Shown one piece after another: positions 1-8,540 of a stretch of 64,000 nucleotides of DNA; position 1 is the stretch's first letter, and every line of letters begins with the position of its first letter. The DNA is from Gemmatimonadaceae bacterium (lineage in GTDB: Bacteria; Gemmatimonadota; Gemmatimonadetes; Gemmatimonadales; Gemmatimonadaceae): contig DASYSS010000101.1 of the NCBI GenBank assembly GCA_036003045.1, forward strand, positions 1 through 64,000. Direction: 5' to 3'. The notes under the pieces were generated by a model. The model was not told the DNA's origin. It saw only the letters and a program-made list of their open reading frames with translations, and searched no databases. The translations under genes and the position numbers were made by a program.

Positions 1-1520
1 GTGCCGTTCGTCAGCGTGAGCACGAGCGACTTCGACCGCTTGTTCTGGTTGACGACCCCGCCCGTGTCCGGAACCAGCAGGTAGAACATCTCGGCGAAGT
101 TGCTGCCTGCGCACGGGCCGCCCGGTGCCGTGGTCTTGGAATACAGGTCGCGCGGAAAGAAGAATCCGAGCGTCACGCCCAAGGCGCCCGGCGACGTGAG
201 CTCGTTGACGGCGCGCGTGAAGAACATGATCACGCGGCCGTTGCCGTCGATGTCCGACGGCGTGCCGAACGCGGCGCGGTCGATCGGGTCGACGAGCGTG
301 TCGAACGTCACGCCGATCGACTTGTACTCGTCGTCCGTGAAGCCGCCGGCCGGATTGCTCGTGTCGGCGACGATGATCGCCTTGTTCGTGATCGCGGCGA
401 CGCGAGCGACGCGGGGCTGCGGGTTGTCGCACGGGTCGGCGGAGTTCGCGTTGAGCGAGATAAGATCACCGACGGCCGGAATCGCCAGCGTCGTGGTCGC
501 GCGCGCCGCGTCGAGGCTCGCGCGCCAGGCGGCGCGCCCGCCGGGACGGCGCATCGCCTCGGCGCGAGCGCGCTGCCTGAGCCGTCTCTCGAAGCTGTAG
601 TCGATCGTGACCGGCGGTTGTTGCGTCCTCTCGTTCGGAGCCCCTGGGGAAGCGCGAAAGATGTTCGCCACAGGCAGCGCGAGCGGCGCGATCCCTTGTC
701 CGCGGACCTCGAGCACAGTCGTCGCGCTCGCCACGCCGGAGTTGTAGTACGGGATGATCGCGTACTCCGCTCCGGCGGCGGACGAATGAACGCAGAAGCC
801 GTCGCCAGAAACACCGGTGATCGTCTGGCCGATGGCGAGATCCACGGGGGTCGGCGCTCCGGTGCAGATCGATTGGCCGACCGCGAGGACCGTGACCAAG
901 ACGCTGTCGGCTTTCGGCCCCGACGTGGCGACGACCCAGGTCGCCGATCCACGCCGAAGTGCATGCACAAATCCCGTCGGGTCGATGCTGAGCAGCGTCG
1001 GATCGCGCGCGACGAGGACGGGGGCCGGAGTCGCGACGTTGCCGAACATGTCGAGGCTCGCCGCAGCAATTCGCGCCGAGTCCACGTTGACCGGCATGCG
1101 CACGCTCTTTGGCGACAGCGACAGCGTCGCCGTGGGTCCGGGCGCGCCCATCGCGTGGAACGTCACGCTGCCGCCTGTTCCGCTGACGCTCGCCGTGATC
1201 ACGTTGTCGCCCGCGATCGTGCCGAGATTCCAGGTTGCCTTGGCCTGTCCGTTCGATCCCGTCGTCGCGATGCGCGGGCTCGTCGACCCGTTTCCTCCGG
1301 TGACCGCGAAGGCCACCGATGCGCCCGAAACCGGCCGCCCGGACGCGTCGGTCACGCTGACGACGAGGCCGCCGGGAATCGTGTCCCCGACGACCGCGGC
1401 GCGATTGAGATCGCTGACCGCGTTGAGATGCGCGGGCGGACCGCTCGACGGGGACGTCGAATCGCCGCCGCAGGCCAACGCCAGCGGAGCGCCTACAATC
1501 AACACCAGCCTTCGAGCCAT
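1..1520 (-). CDS. Ig-like/M30-like exported lipoprotein, 3' end beyond the window
   Basis: Leftward reading frame that is open to the window edge; about 506 residues are visible and the C-terminus is missing. The N-terminus (MARRLVLIVGAPLALACGGD) is a lipoprotein signal with Cys after LALA. Residues about 30-130 resemble a bacterial Ig-like (Big_1) domain, with the phrases DASGRPVSGASVAF and GNGSTSPRIATT. The later part (DIDGNGRVIMFFTRAVNEL, then GFFFPRDLY and EMFYLLVPD) matches the same part of the HExxH protein at 34310-36121 (DQNGRVIMLMTPAVNAL, GFFDDEDL, EVFYAMVPD), so an M30-like zinc peptidase domain probably follows off the edge; the HExxH itself is not visible. The start lies 17 bases after the stop of the M20 gene, so it is the third gene of a leftward operon. 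No strong ribosome site is seen. Surface lipoprotein with possible proteolytic activity is an inference. Confidence 0.75.
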   Translation of the reverse strand, partial: MARRLVLIVGAPLALACGGDSTSPSSGPPAHLNAVSDLNRAAVVGDTIPGGLVVSVTDASGRPVSGASVAFAVTGGNGSTSPRIATTGSNGQAKATWNLGTIAGDNVITASVSGTGGSVTFHAMGAPGPTATLSLSPKSVRMPVNVDSARIAAASLDMFGNVATPAPVLVARDPTLLSIDPTGFVHALRRGSATWVVATSGPKADSVLVTVLAVGQSICTGAPTPVDLAIGQTITGVSGDGFCVHSSAAGAEYAIIPYYNSGVASATTVLEVRGQGIAPLALPVANIFRASPGAPNERTQQPPVTIDYSFERRLRQRARAEAMRRPGGRAAWRASLDAARATTTLAIPAVGDLISLNANSADPCDNPQPRVARVAAITNKAIIVADTSNPAGGFTDDEYKSIGVTFDTLVDPIDRAAFGTPSDIDGNGRVIMFFTRAVNELTSPGALGVTLGFFFPRDLYSKTTAPGGPCAGSNFAEMFYLLVPDTGGVVNQNKRSKSLVLTLTNG

Positions 1521-1537
1521 CTTCACGGTCAACGAAT

Positions 1538-2722
1538 CTATCGGATGGACCGTGAGGCGACCCGTGCGCATTCCGCTAAGACCGCGGCGCCGACGAAGAG
1601 CGATTCCTCGGACGGCACGAACATCGGCGAATGCGCGGGAATGACCGGGCCGCCGGGCTCGCGGGCGCCAATGCGAAGGAAACAACCGGGGATCCGCTCC
1701 ATGTAGTTCGAGAAATCCTCGGCGGCGAGATTCAGAAACCCTAGTGGGACCACGTTGTTCGCACCCACGACCGCCGACGCCGCCTCGCGCGCCCACGTTG
1801 CCTGCTGAACCGGATTGACGACTGGCGGAGGACCGCGATCTATGGTGACACGCGCCTCCGTGCCCAACCCCGAGGCGACCGCCTCGGTCACCCGGCGCAG
1901 CTCTTCGTGCATGAGGGCGCGCGATCCCGAATCGACGGCGCGAATGGTCCCCGTGGCCCGTGCCCCGTCCGGAATGATGTTCGACGCCGTTCCGGCGTTG
2001 ATCGTCCCGACGGTGATCACGCCGGGCGTGGCCGGATTGAGCCGCCGCGCGACGACCGTCTGAAGCGCCATCACGACCGCGGCAAGCGCGACGATCGGAT
2101 CTCTCGCCTCGTGCGGGCGAGCGGCGTGCGCCCCTGCGCCGACGATCTCGATCTCGAACGTGTCGGCCGACGCGGCGAGCGGCCCGTCGTCGGCCACCAC
2201 CTGACCGACGGTGAAGCGTCGATCCACATGTCCGCCGAAGATCGCGCGCGCATCGTCGAGAGCGCCGCTCTCGAGCACGGCGAGCGCTCCCTGCCCGACT
2301 TCCTCCGCCGGCTGCAACACCACGAGCACGTCGCCCTCGGCGGGATTCTCGGCGAGAAGCGCCGCCGCGCCCACGGCCCACGATGCGTGGATGTCGTGGC
2401 CGCACGCGTGCATCACTCCGGGAACCGCCGACGCGAACGAAAGGCCCGTCGCCTCCTGAATCGGGAGCGCGTCGATGTCGCCACGCAACGCCACGACCGG
2501 CGCGGAGCGCGTGCGTCCCGGAACGCGGGCGACCGCGCCCGTCTCTTTGACCCGTGTCACGTCGGACACGCCGATCTCGGCGAGGACCGCGATGAGCCGC
2601 GCCGTCGTCTCTGTTTCCGCGAAAGACAATTCCGGATGGCGGTGCAGATCGCGCCGGAGGGTCACCAGGCGCTCGCGGAGTTTCGGCGCGAACTGTCCGG
2701 CGACAGTTTCAGGAACGCTCAT
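1538..2722 (-). CDS. M20 family amidohydrolase (hippurate/IAA-amino acid hydrolase type)
   Basis: 394 residues, the usual length for the family. Motifs in order: DLHRHPELSF (about 25-34), MHACGHDIH (about 104-112) with metal-binding Cys107/His109, PAEEVGQG with Glu140/Glu141 as catalytic and ligand residues, and the dimerisation-domain stretch HAARPHEARDP. No signal peptide is seen, so it should be cytoplasmic. Members hydrolyse N-acyl amino acids or amino-acid conjugates with a dinuclear metal site; the substrate cannot be told from sequence. The ATG at 2722 overlaps the stop of the upstream GNAT gene by four bases (ATGA), which supports this start over longer in-frame options and indicates translational coupling. 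Confidence 0.9.
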   Translation of the reverse strand: MSVPETVAGQFAPKLRERLVTLRRDLHRHPELSFAETETTARLIAVLAEIGVSDVTRVKETGAVARVPGRTRSAPVVALRGDIDALPIQEATGLSFASAVPGVMHACGHDIHASWAVGAAALLAENPAEGDVLVVLQPAEEVGQGALAVLESGALDDARAIFGGHVDRRFTVGQVVADDGPLAASADTFEIEIVGAGAHAARPHEARDPIVALAAVVMALQTVVARRLNPATPGVITVGTINAGTASNIIPDGARATGTIRAVDSGSRALMHEELRRVTEAVASGLGTEARVTIDRGPPPVVNPVQQATWAREAASAVVGANNVVPLGFLNLAAEDFSNYMERIPGCFLRIGAREPGGPVIPAHSPMFVPSEESLFVGAAVLAECARVASRSIR

Positions 2723-3567
2723 CGGCTGCCCCCGGACGCACTCCTGGCAACTCGCGAAAGCACGTAGTAGCCGGCCGTCGGTGACCCGCCGTCCGCCCAA
2801 AGAAACGCGCTCACGGAATAGCCGGAAGCGAGTCCCCAGCACACGCCTTCTCGCACGGAGACACGCCAACGCCCCGCCTCCTCCGGATTGGTCAACAGCA
2901 GCGTCTCCGCATCCGCGGGAACCTCCACGCGGACGCAGTGCGGAAGAATGGTCGCGCCGGTGACTTCGGCGATCCATTCCGACGTGACCACCGGCGACTG
3001 ACAACAATCGAGCGACGACAGCGCGCGTTCCGACTCGGCGAGTCGCTCGGCGATCTCCTCGTCGCGAGTGGGCCATGCGACGATGAGTCGATCCGTGGGA
3101 ACGCCCCCGTGCAACGGGCTGTCGGTGATTCCGTACATGTCGACCACGTACTCGCTGGCCCTCACGCCGAGCCGGTTCAAGTTGAGGTGCGCGTTGCGCG
3201 CCACGAGCGGGTCGAAGGTCCAGTAAATGACGTCGCCGCCGAGCTCGCGGACGACCCTTCGCTGTTCTTCCTTGAGCCGCCTGCCGAGGCCGAGATTTCG
3301 GGCCTCCGGCGTCACGGCGAGCATGTCGGACCAGTGGACGATCCGGCCTTTTTCGACCCCGGTGAGCCCAAAGACGAACCCGACGAGCCGGTTTCCGGGA
3401 GCGAAGGCGCCGAGCGCCACGCCGCCGACGCGCTGCGCGACCTTCAGGATGCTTGGAGGGATGACGTCGCTGAACCCCTCACCCCACGTCTCACACTGAA
3501 GCTCGACGCACGCCTGATACTCGTCTGGCCCGTCGAGCGAGCGAATCTCGATCGTCTCTGAATCCAT
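2719..3567 (-). CDS. GNAT-family acetyltransferase (COG3375-like)
   Basis: 282 residues. The N-terminal half carries the GNAT fold: the acetyl-CoA loop is NLGLGRRLKEEQRR near residues 93-106, following the beta strand LAVTPEAR. The region WTFDPLVARNAHLNLNRLG is typical of the COG3375 group of predicted acetyltransferases. The C-terminal third is less conserved and ends in a Ser/Gly/Arg tail. It is first in a leftward operon with the overlapping M20 amidohydrolase, which suggests acyl-amino-acid or amine metabolism (an acyl donor enzyme beside a deacylase), but this is inference. Divergent from the gene at 3631 with only 63 bases between the starts, so both promoters must lie there. Confidence 0.85.
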   Translation of the reverse strand: MDSETIEIRSLDGPDEYQACVELQCETWGEGFSDVIPPSILKVAQRVGGVALGAFAPGNRLVGFVFGLTGVEKGRIVHWSDMLAVTPEARNLGLGRRLKEEQRRVVRELGGDVIYWTFDPLVARNAHLNLNRLGVRASEYVVDMYGITDSPLHGGVPTDRLIVAWPTRDEEIAERLAESERALSSLDCCQSPVVTSEWIAEVTGATILPHCVRVEVPADAETLLLTNPEEAGRWRVSVREGVCWGLASGYSVSAFLWADGGSPTAGYYVLSRVARSASGGSR

Positions 3568-3630
3568 GCGTCGGGCAGGGGTGGGCGGGCCGGTGAAACG
3601 TAGGGCCGGTGAATCGTCCTCTCAAGCAGA

Positions 3631-5265
3631 ATGAGCGCGATCGCAAAGCCGTCGACCTCTCGGAACTGGACCGCCTTGTCGTGGACGATGATCCTCGCCG
3701 CGACGATCGCCGTCGCGTCCACGGCGCGCGTGTTCAGCGGCACCGTCGACGAGCCGGCGCATCTCGCGGCCGGAATGCAGTGGTTGACGACAGGCGAATA
3801 TTCGTACGACCTGCAACACCCGCCGCTCGGCCGAATCGCCGCGGCGCTCGGACCGTACGTTCGCGGCGTTCGGTCCACCAACGACCCCGCCGTCTACGAC
3901 GAGGGCGCGAAGATCCTCGGGTCGGGCGCGCGCTACTCGGACATGCTGGCGAGCGCGCGACACGGCGAGTTGGTGTTCTTCGTCCTTCTAACGCTCGTCG
4001 TCTGGTTCTGGGCGAGGAGCCTCCTCGGCGACGCCGGAGCCGCGATCGCGACGCTGCTTCTCGTCACGAATCCCAATGTGCTCGCGCACGCCGGCCTGGC
4101 GACGACCGACATCGCGTGTGCCGCGACGACCACGCTCGCGCTTTTCTTGGCGGTGCGATGGGTGGAGTCGCCGACGATGCCGCGCGCCCTCGCCTTTGGC
4201 GTGGGCGCCGCGCTCGCCGTGGGTAGCCGGCTCTCGGCGCTCGCGTTCGTGGGAGGGGCGCTCGTGGTGTGCTACGCGCTCTACGCGTGGGTCACACGGC
4301 GCGCGACGATCGACAAAGCCCGCGGCGCGCCGAGCGCGCTTGCTCAAGTGGGCGCGAGCGCGGCGGTCTTCCTCTTGGTGATCTGGGCGATCTATCGGTT
4401 CGCGATCGGGCCGATGCATCCGGGCGGCGCGAGTGTTCCGGCGCCGGCGTTCCTCGCCGGCGTGGACACGTTCCTACTGCACGGCAGTTCGGGACATCCG
4501 AGCTTTTTGCTCGGCACACCGGCGAATCGCGGTTGGTGGTACTACTTCCCCGTGGCGCTCGCGGTGAAAACGCCGATCCCGCTGTTGCTGTTGTCCATCG
4601 TGGGCGCCGCCGTCGCGCTGGCGGACGCCAAGGCGCGTCGCGATTGGCGAACGGCGGTTCCAGTCGCCGCGGCGCTCGCGATGCTGGCCATCAGCACCAC
4701 GGTACGCGTGGACCTCGGCGTCCGGCTCATCCTCCCCATGTACCCGTTGCTCGCGATCGTGGCCGCACAGGGCGCGATTCGCCTGTGGTCGGACCGCGCG
4801 GCGCGCGCTGCTCGAGGGCGGGCGATGGTCGGCGCGCTGCTCGCGTGGTCACTGCTCATCGTCGTGCGCGCGCATCCGGACCACCTGTCGTACTTCAACG
4901 CGCTGGCGGGCGATCATCCCGAGCACGTGCTGGTGGACAGCAACCTGGATTGGGGTCAGGACCTGTATCGACTGCGCGACACGATCGTGGCTCGGGGCAT
5001 TCGCGACACCGTACGCGTCGCGTACTTCGGGACCGCCGACATCTCGGCGGCCGGCGTTCCCAACGCGCGCGAGCTCGGACTTCACGAGCGCCCGACTGGT
5101 TGGATCGCGGCGAGCGAAACGTACCTCGCCGGCGAGTGGGTCGGCCGCGCGTACGACTGGCTGCTCGACTACCCGGCGGTGGCGCGCATCGGACCGTCGA
5201 TGCGCCTGTGGTACGTGCCGCCCGCCACCGCTACCACGGATTCGTTGCGGCGCTCAGCCCGATGA
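3631..5265 (+). CDS. Membrane glycosyltransferase, GT39/ArnT-like (phospholipid carrier-dependent)
   Basis: 544 residues with about ten hydrophobic segments and a DEPAH motif near residues 39-43 in the first periplasmic loop, followed by DLQHPPLG; this Asp/Glu plus His-Pro-Pro pattern is typical of GT-C enzymes that use polyprenyl-phosphate sugars. The C-terminal soluble part holds SNLDWGQDLYRL, also typical of this group. It probably transfers a sugar to protein, lipid or polysaccharide on the outer face of the inner membrane; acceptor unknown. The last 35 bases overlap the 3' end of the convergent TonB receptor gene. The first residues before the first hydrophobic helix are polar, and no strong ribosome site fixes the start. 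Confidence 0.85.
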   Translation: MSAIAKPSTSRNWTALSWTMILAATIAVASTARVFSGTVDEPAHLAAGMQWLTTGEYSYDLQHPPLGRIAAALGPYVRGVRSTNDPAVYDEGAKILGSGARYSDMLASARHGELVFFVLLTLVVWFWARSLLGDAGAAIATLLLVTNPNVLAHAGLATTDIACAATTTLALFLAVRWVESPTMPRALAFGVGAALAVGSRLSALAFVGGALVVCYALYAWVTRRATIDKARGAPSALAQVGASAAVFLLVIWAIYRFAIGPMHPGGASVPAPAFLAGVDTFLLHGSSGHPSFLLGTPANRGWWYYFPVALAVKTPIPLLLLSIVGAAVALADAKARRDWRTAVPVAAALAMLAISTTVRVDLGVRLILPMYPLLAIVAAQGAIRLWSDRAARAARGRAMVGALLAWSLLIVVRAHPDHLSYFNALAGDHPEHVLVDSNLDWGQDLYRLRDTIVARGIRDTVRVAYFGTADISAAGVPNARELGLHERPTGWIAASETYLAGEWVGRAYDWLLDYPAVARIGPSMRLWYVPPATATTDSLRRSAR

Positions 5266-7369
5266 TGAAGGTTCGTCGCGGCGAGGGTTCGTAGAACTTC
5301 GTCGCGGCGAGCGACGCTCCCGTCGCGTTGATGGCGACGGACCCGATGTACTTCCGGTCGAACAGGTTCTGCACTCCGACGACGGGAGAGAGCCATGGTT
5401 TTCCGAACGCCGCCATGCCGACGACGCGCGCGTCGACGACCGTGAACGAAGGCGCCGCGGCGGCGTTGGCATCGTTCACGAACACCTGGCTCTTGGATTG
5501 CACGTCGGCTACCACGAAGGCGCGCGGCACGTGCCAGGTCGCGGCCGCTTGCCATTGCTGCTCCGGAATTCCCGGAATCGTCTTTCCAGCGAACTGAACG
5601 CCGCCGTTCACGAAATTGCGAAAGCGGAAATGTGAATAGGCGTACGCGCCGGTCAGCGTGACCGGCCCGACGTCGGTGAGCAGCTCGAGCTCTGCGCCTT
5701 CGCGGCGGGTGCGGCCGGCGTTGCGGTAGTAGGTGCGGCCATTGCCACCCGGAATCTGAAACGGAATCAATTCGTCGCGAACCTCGGTGTCGAACAGCGA
5801 CGCATCGTACTGAACTCGGCCGAAGCCAAGCCCCTTCGCGCCGACCTCGTACGTGGTCGAGAATTGCGGCTTCAGATCGCGGTTGAGCCCCGCGGTGCCG
5901 TCGGCCTGGTTCCCGAGCTCCGTCGTGGTGGGCGTCTCGAAGGCGGATCCCATGCTCGCATAGACCGAATGGACCGGCGAGAACCTCCACGCCGCGCCGA
6001 GCATCGGGCTGACCGCCCTCATCGTGCGGTCACCGGAGTCGTTGCGCCCATCTCCGAAATAGTGATCGGTGAGGTCGAAACGCACTCGATCCGCTCGCAC
6101 TCCGGCGCTGCCGCGGAAGCGGCCGAGCTCCACTTCGTCGCGAACGTACGGTCCAACGCTCGACACACGTTCTCGCTGGTCGAGCGAGATCGTTCCCTTC
6201 TCGACCGGCAGCGCCGGGCACGTCGCGTTGGCGGTCGTCACGCCGTTGCAGTTCGCCCAATTCTTTCGAAGATCGCTGAGCCACTGCGCGTCGACGCCGA
6301 CGCTGAATCGGTTCTCGACGGAGTCGATGCGCCACGGGAGCGTGAGTCGCGCGCCCGCGCCCTGTTGATGCCGGTCGACGCGCACGATGGCAAACGTCTG
6401 CGGATTGTAGAGCGCACGCGTTCCACCGTAGATCTGACCCGTGAGCTCGCCGTCGCCGGCGATCGGCCGTCGCGCCGAGATGCCGAGCTGCACTTGGTGA
6501 ACGGCCTTGCGTGCTTTCTTGAGAATCGACTGCGCATCCGCCTGTTCGGGCGCGCTGTCCGCCTGCGCGCGGGTGAGCGCGCCGGGGTTTTGCGCCACCG
6601 GCATGTCCAGCCCCATTCCGGTAAAGCCGAGCTCAGTGCTTCCGAGTTGCGTCGTCGAATGAATGAAAGCGTTGGTGAGCCGCTGCTGCGAGAAGTCGCG
6701 ATAGCCGTCGCTCTCGGTCCGCCCGATGTTGCCTTGGTACATCATCGCGCCGGCTTCACCGCCAAAGAGACCCGTATAGCGCCGCAGTCCCGAGCTACCG
6801 CGCCACGAGCGCAGCTGCGCGGCGAACGGCGCATCAGGGGGCGGGCCCGAGCGCAAATCGATGACGCCGCCGGCGGCGTTTCCGTACAGCGCCGCCGCCG
6901 CGCCCCGAATGACTTCGACGCGCTCGACCGACTCGAGATCGAGGTAGTCGATCGGCGTCTGACCGTCGGGAAGCGTGAGCGGCATGCCGTCGCGAAGAAG
7001 GCGAATGCTGCGCGCGCCGAATTGCGAGCGCGCGCCGAACCCCCGCACCGAAATGCGCGTGTCCTGGGATGGATTCGTCCGATTCGCAATCGTGACGCCG
7101 GGGAGAAACGACAGCGTTTGGTCGACGTTCAGGTGAGCCTGTCCCGGCGCCAGCGAGTCGGGTCGCAGGTTCGCGATGCCGTACGGCAAATCCAGCGGCG
7201 ATCGGCCGACGTCGCGCGTGACGGTGACGACCGGAGGCAGCTTCCGCGGCAGCGAATCTTGCGCCGCGGCCTGCCGGCCGCCGGCCGCCAGCCCGGCGAC
7301 TACGATTCCAATTCCCCCTGCCTCAATTCCCAACCGATGGCGCACGTGACGAATCCGGATGACGACCAC
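5231..7369 (-). CDS. TonB-dependent outer-membrane receptor
   Basis: 712 residues with signal peptide (hydrophobic stretch ending QAAAQ), a TonB-box-like VVTVTRD segment, a plug domain with SVRGFGARSQFG, RLLRDGMPLTLPDGQ and VERVEVIRGAAAALYGNAAGG, then a long beta-barrel ending in Trp. The Pro-Leu-rich plug and RGFGARSQFGARSIR resemble iron-siderophore or cobalamin receptors; the substrate is not determined. Both the outer GTG (7369) and an inner GTG (7345) are possible starts; the inner one gives a more compact signal peptide, but neither has a clear ribosome site. The 3' end overlaps the convergent glycosyltransferase gene. Confidence 0.9.
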   Translation of the reverse strand: MVVIRIRHVRHRLGIEAGGIGIVVAGLAAGGRQAAAQDSLPRKLPPVVTVTRDVGRSPLDLPYGIANLRPDSLAPGQAHLNVDQTLSFLPGVTIANRTNPSQDTRISVRGFGARSQFGARSIRLLRDGMPLTLPDGQTPIDYLDLESVERVEVIRGAAAALYGNAAGGVIDLRSGPPPDAPFAAQLRSWRGSSGLRRYTGLFGGEAGAMMYQGNIGRTESDGYRDFSQQRLTNAFIHSTTQLGSTELGFTGMGLDMPVAQNPGALTRAQADSAPEQADAQSILKKARKAVHQVQLGISARRPIAGDGELTGQIYGGTRALYNPQTFAIVRVDRHQQGAGARLTLPWRIDSVENRFSVGVDAQWLSDLRKNWANCNGVTTANATCPALPVEKGTISLDQRERVSSVGPYVRDEVELGRFRGSAGVRADRVRFDLTDHYFGDGRNDSGDRTMRAVSPMLGAAWRFSPVHSVYASMGSAFETPTTTELGNQADGTAGLNRDLKPQFSTTYEVGAKGLGFGRVQYDASLFDTEVRDELIPFQIPGGNGRTYYRNAGRTRREGAELELLTDVGPVTLTGAYAYSHFRFRNFVNGGVQFAGKTIPGIPEQQWQAAATWHVPRAFVVADVQSKSQVFVNDANAAAAPSFTVVDARVVGMAAFGKPWLSPVVGVQNLFDRKYIGSVAINATGASLAATKFYEPSPRRTFIIGLSAATNPW

Positions 7370-7436
7370 GCCAATCTACGCCTATGAACGCGCCCTCTCC
7401 ATCGGGCGCGAGAGGCGCGCCGCGTAAATTTTTGCC

Positions 7437-8132
7437 GTGACCACAGACGACTCGCCAAAACCCATCGCGCTCAGTTGGAGCGGCGGCAAGGACAGCGCCC
7501 TCACGCTCGCCGCGCTTCGCGCCGACCCGTCGGTGCACGTCGTGGCGTTGCTGACGTCGGTCACGCTCGGCTACGACCGCATCAGCATCCACGGCGTGAG
7601 GCGGACCTTGCTCCGCGCTCAGGCGCGCTCAGCGGGCATTCCCCTCCAAGAGATCGTGCTCCAGCCGAACAGCTCGAACGAGCTGTACGACCACGCGGTG
7701 TCGTACGCGCTCGACACGCTCCGACAGACACATCCCACGCTCACGACGGTCGCGTACGGCGATCTCTTTCTCGAGGACGTGCGGCGGTACCGCGAGGATC
7801 GGCTCGGCCTTCTCGGATTCAGTCCGTCGTTTCCACTCTGGGGCCGGCCGACGCGCGACTTGGCCGAGGAGTTCATCGACCGCGGCTTCGAGGCGCGTCT
7901 CGTGTGTGTGGACACGACGCAGCTCGACGCATCGTTCGCCGGCCGCTCGTTCGATCGCGCCCTGCTCGAGGATTTGCCCGTCACCGTCGATCCGTGCGGC
8001 GAGCGAGGCGAATTCCACACGTTCGTCTCGAACGGCCCGGGATTCTCATCGCCGGTTTCGTACACGCTCGGCGAGGTCGTCGTCCGCGACGGCCGTTTCG
8101 CGTACTGCGACCTCCTTCCTGGCCACACCTAG
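7437..8132 (+). CDS. Dph6-type ATP-binding PP-loop protein (diphthine-ammonia ligase-like)
   Basis: 231 residues. The PP-loop ATP-pyrophosphatase motif SWSGGKDSAL lies at about residues 13-22, and the C-terminal CGERGEFHTFV motif is diagnostic of the Dph6/MJ0570 group. Archaeal and eukaryotic members amidate diphthine; bacteria lack diphthamide, so the bacterial role is unknown. The start is GTG; the downstream boundary is the promoter/operator of the PadR gene. Cytoplasmic; no signal or membrane segment. Confidence 0.88.
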   Translation: MTTDDSPKPIALSWSGGKDSALTLAALRADPSVHVVALLTSVTLGYDRISIHGVRRTLLRAQARSAGIPLQEIVLQPNSSNELYDHAVSYALDTLRQTHPTLTTVAYGDLFLEDVRRYREDRLGLLGFSPSFPLWGRPTRDLAEEFIDRGFEARLVCVDTTQLDASFAGRSFDRALLEDLPVTVDPCGERGEFHTFVSNGPGFSSPVSYTLGEVVVRDGRFAYCDLLPGHT

Positions 8133-8163
8133 TTGACATAGGTATGCCCCCGGGCGTATACCT
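8133..8163 (+). promoter_or_regulatory. sigma70-type promoter with embedded PadR-like operator
   Basis: TTGACA (8133-8138), an 18-base spacer and TATACC (8157-8162) form a plausible promoter for the padR-permease operon. Inside it an inverted repeat AGGTAT (8140-8145) / ATACCT (8158-8163), separated by 12 bases, covers the spacer and the -10 box. PadR proteins bind such dyads and repress their own promoter, so auto-repression is the likely mode. Seen directly: the motif and dyad; binding is inferred. Confidence 0.65.
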
Positions 8164-8197
8164 CAGTGAACAAGGCCTTCGACCCGGAGCGACTCAC

Positions 8198-8530
8198 ATG
8201 GCCGGTTCCGATCTGTTCACTGGCACGCTCGACATCCTCATCCTCAAAGCGGTGTGCTGGGGCCCGCGCCACGGCTACGCCATCGGGCGCTGGATTCGCG
8301 AGACGACCTCGGAGGGCGTCATCGTGCAGGAGGGCGCTCTGTATCCCGCGCTGCACCGGCTCGAGCGCAAGGGCCTCCTCGAAGAGGAATGGGGCGTCTC
8401 CGAGACGGGGCGCGAAGCCAAATACTACAAGCTGACGCCCACGGGCCGCGCGCACCTCCGCGCGGAATCGAAGCGCTGGTCGAAATTCTCGGCGGCCGTC
8501 TCACGGGCGATCGACGCCGCGTCGGCGTAG
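8198..8530 (+). CDS. PadR-family transcriptional regulator
   Basis: 110 residues, the usual size of short PadR proteins linked to ADOP permeases. Winged-helix features: FTGTLDILILKAV, GPRHGYAIGRWI, EGALYPALHRLERKGLLEEEW and YYKLTPTGR, followed by a short C-terminal helix. The ATG at 8198 follows GGAGCG; longer upstream frames have no such features. The permease gene begins ten bases after the stop, so the two are co-transcribed. The operator overlapping the promoter (8140-8163) points to auto-regulation. The inducer is unknown; family members often sense small hydrophobic compounds. Confidence 0.92.
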   Translation: MAGSDLFTGTLDILILKAVCWGPRHGYAIGRWIRETTSEGVIVQEGALYPALHRLERKGLLEEEWGVSETGREAKYYKLTPTGRAHLRAESKRWSKFSAAVSRAIDAASA

Positions 8531-8540
8531 CGGAGAATCG

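Noticed and set aside
817-1644. Plus-strand open frame at the left end
   Set aside because: It is antisense to the Ig-like/M30-like lipoprotein gene, which has a signal peptide and recognisable domains.
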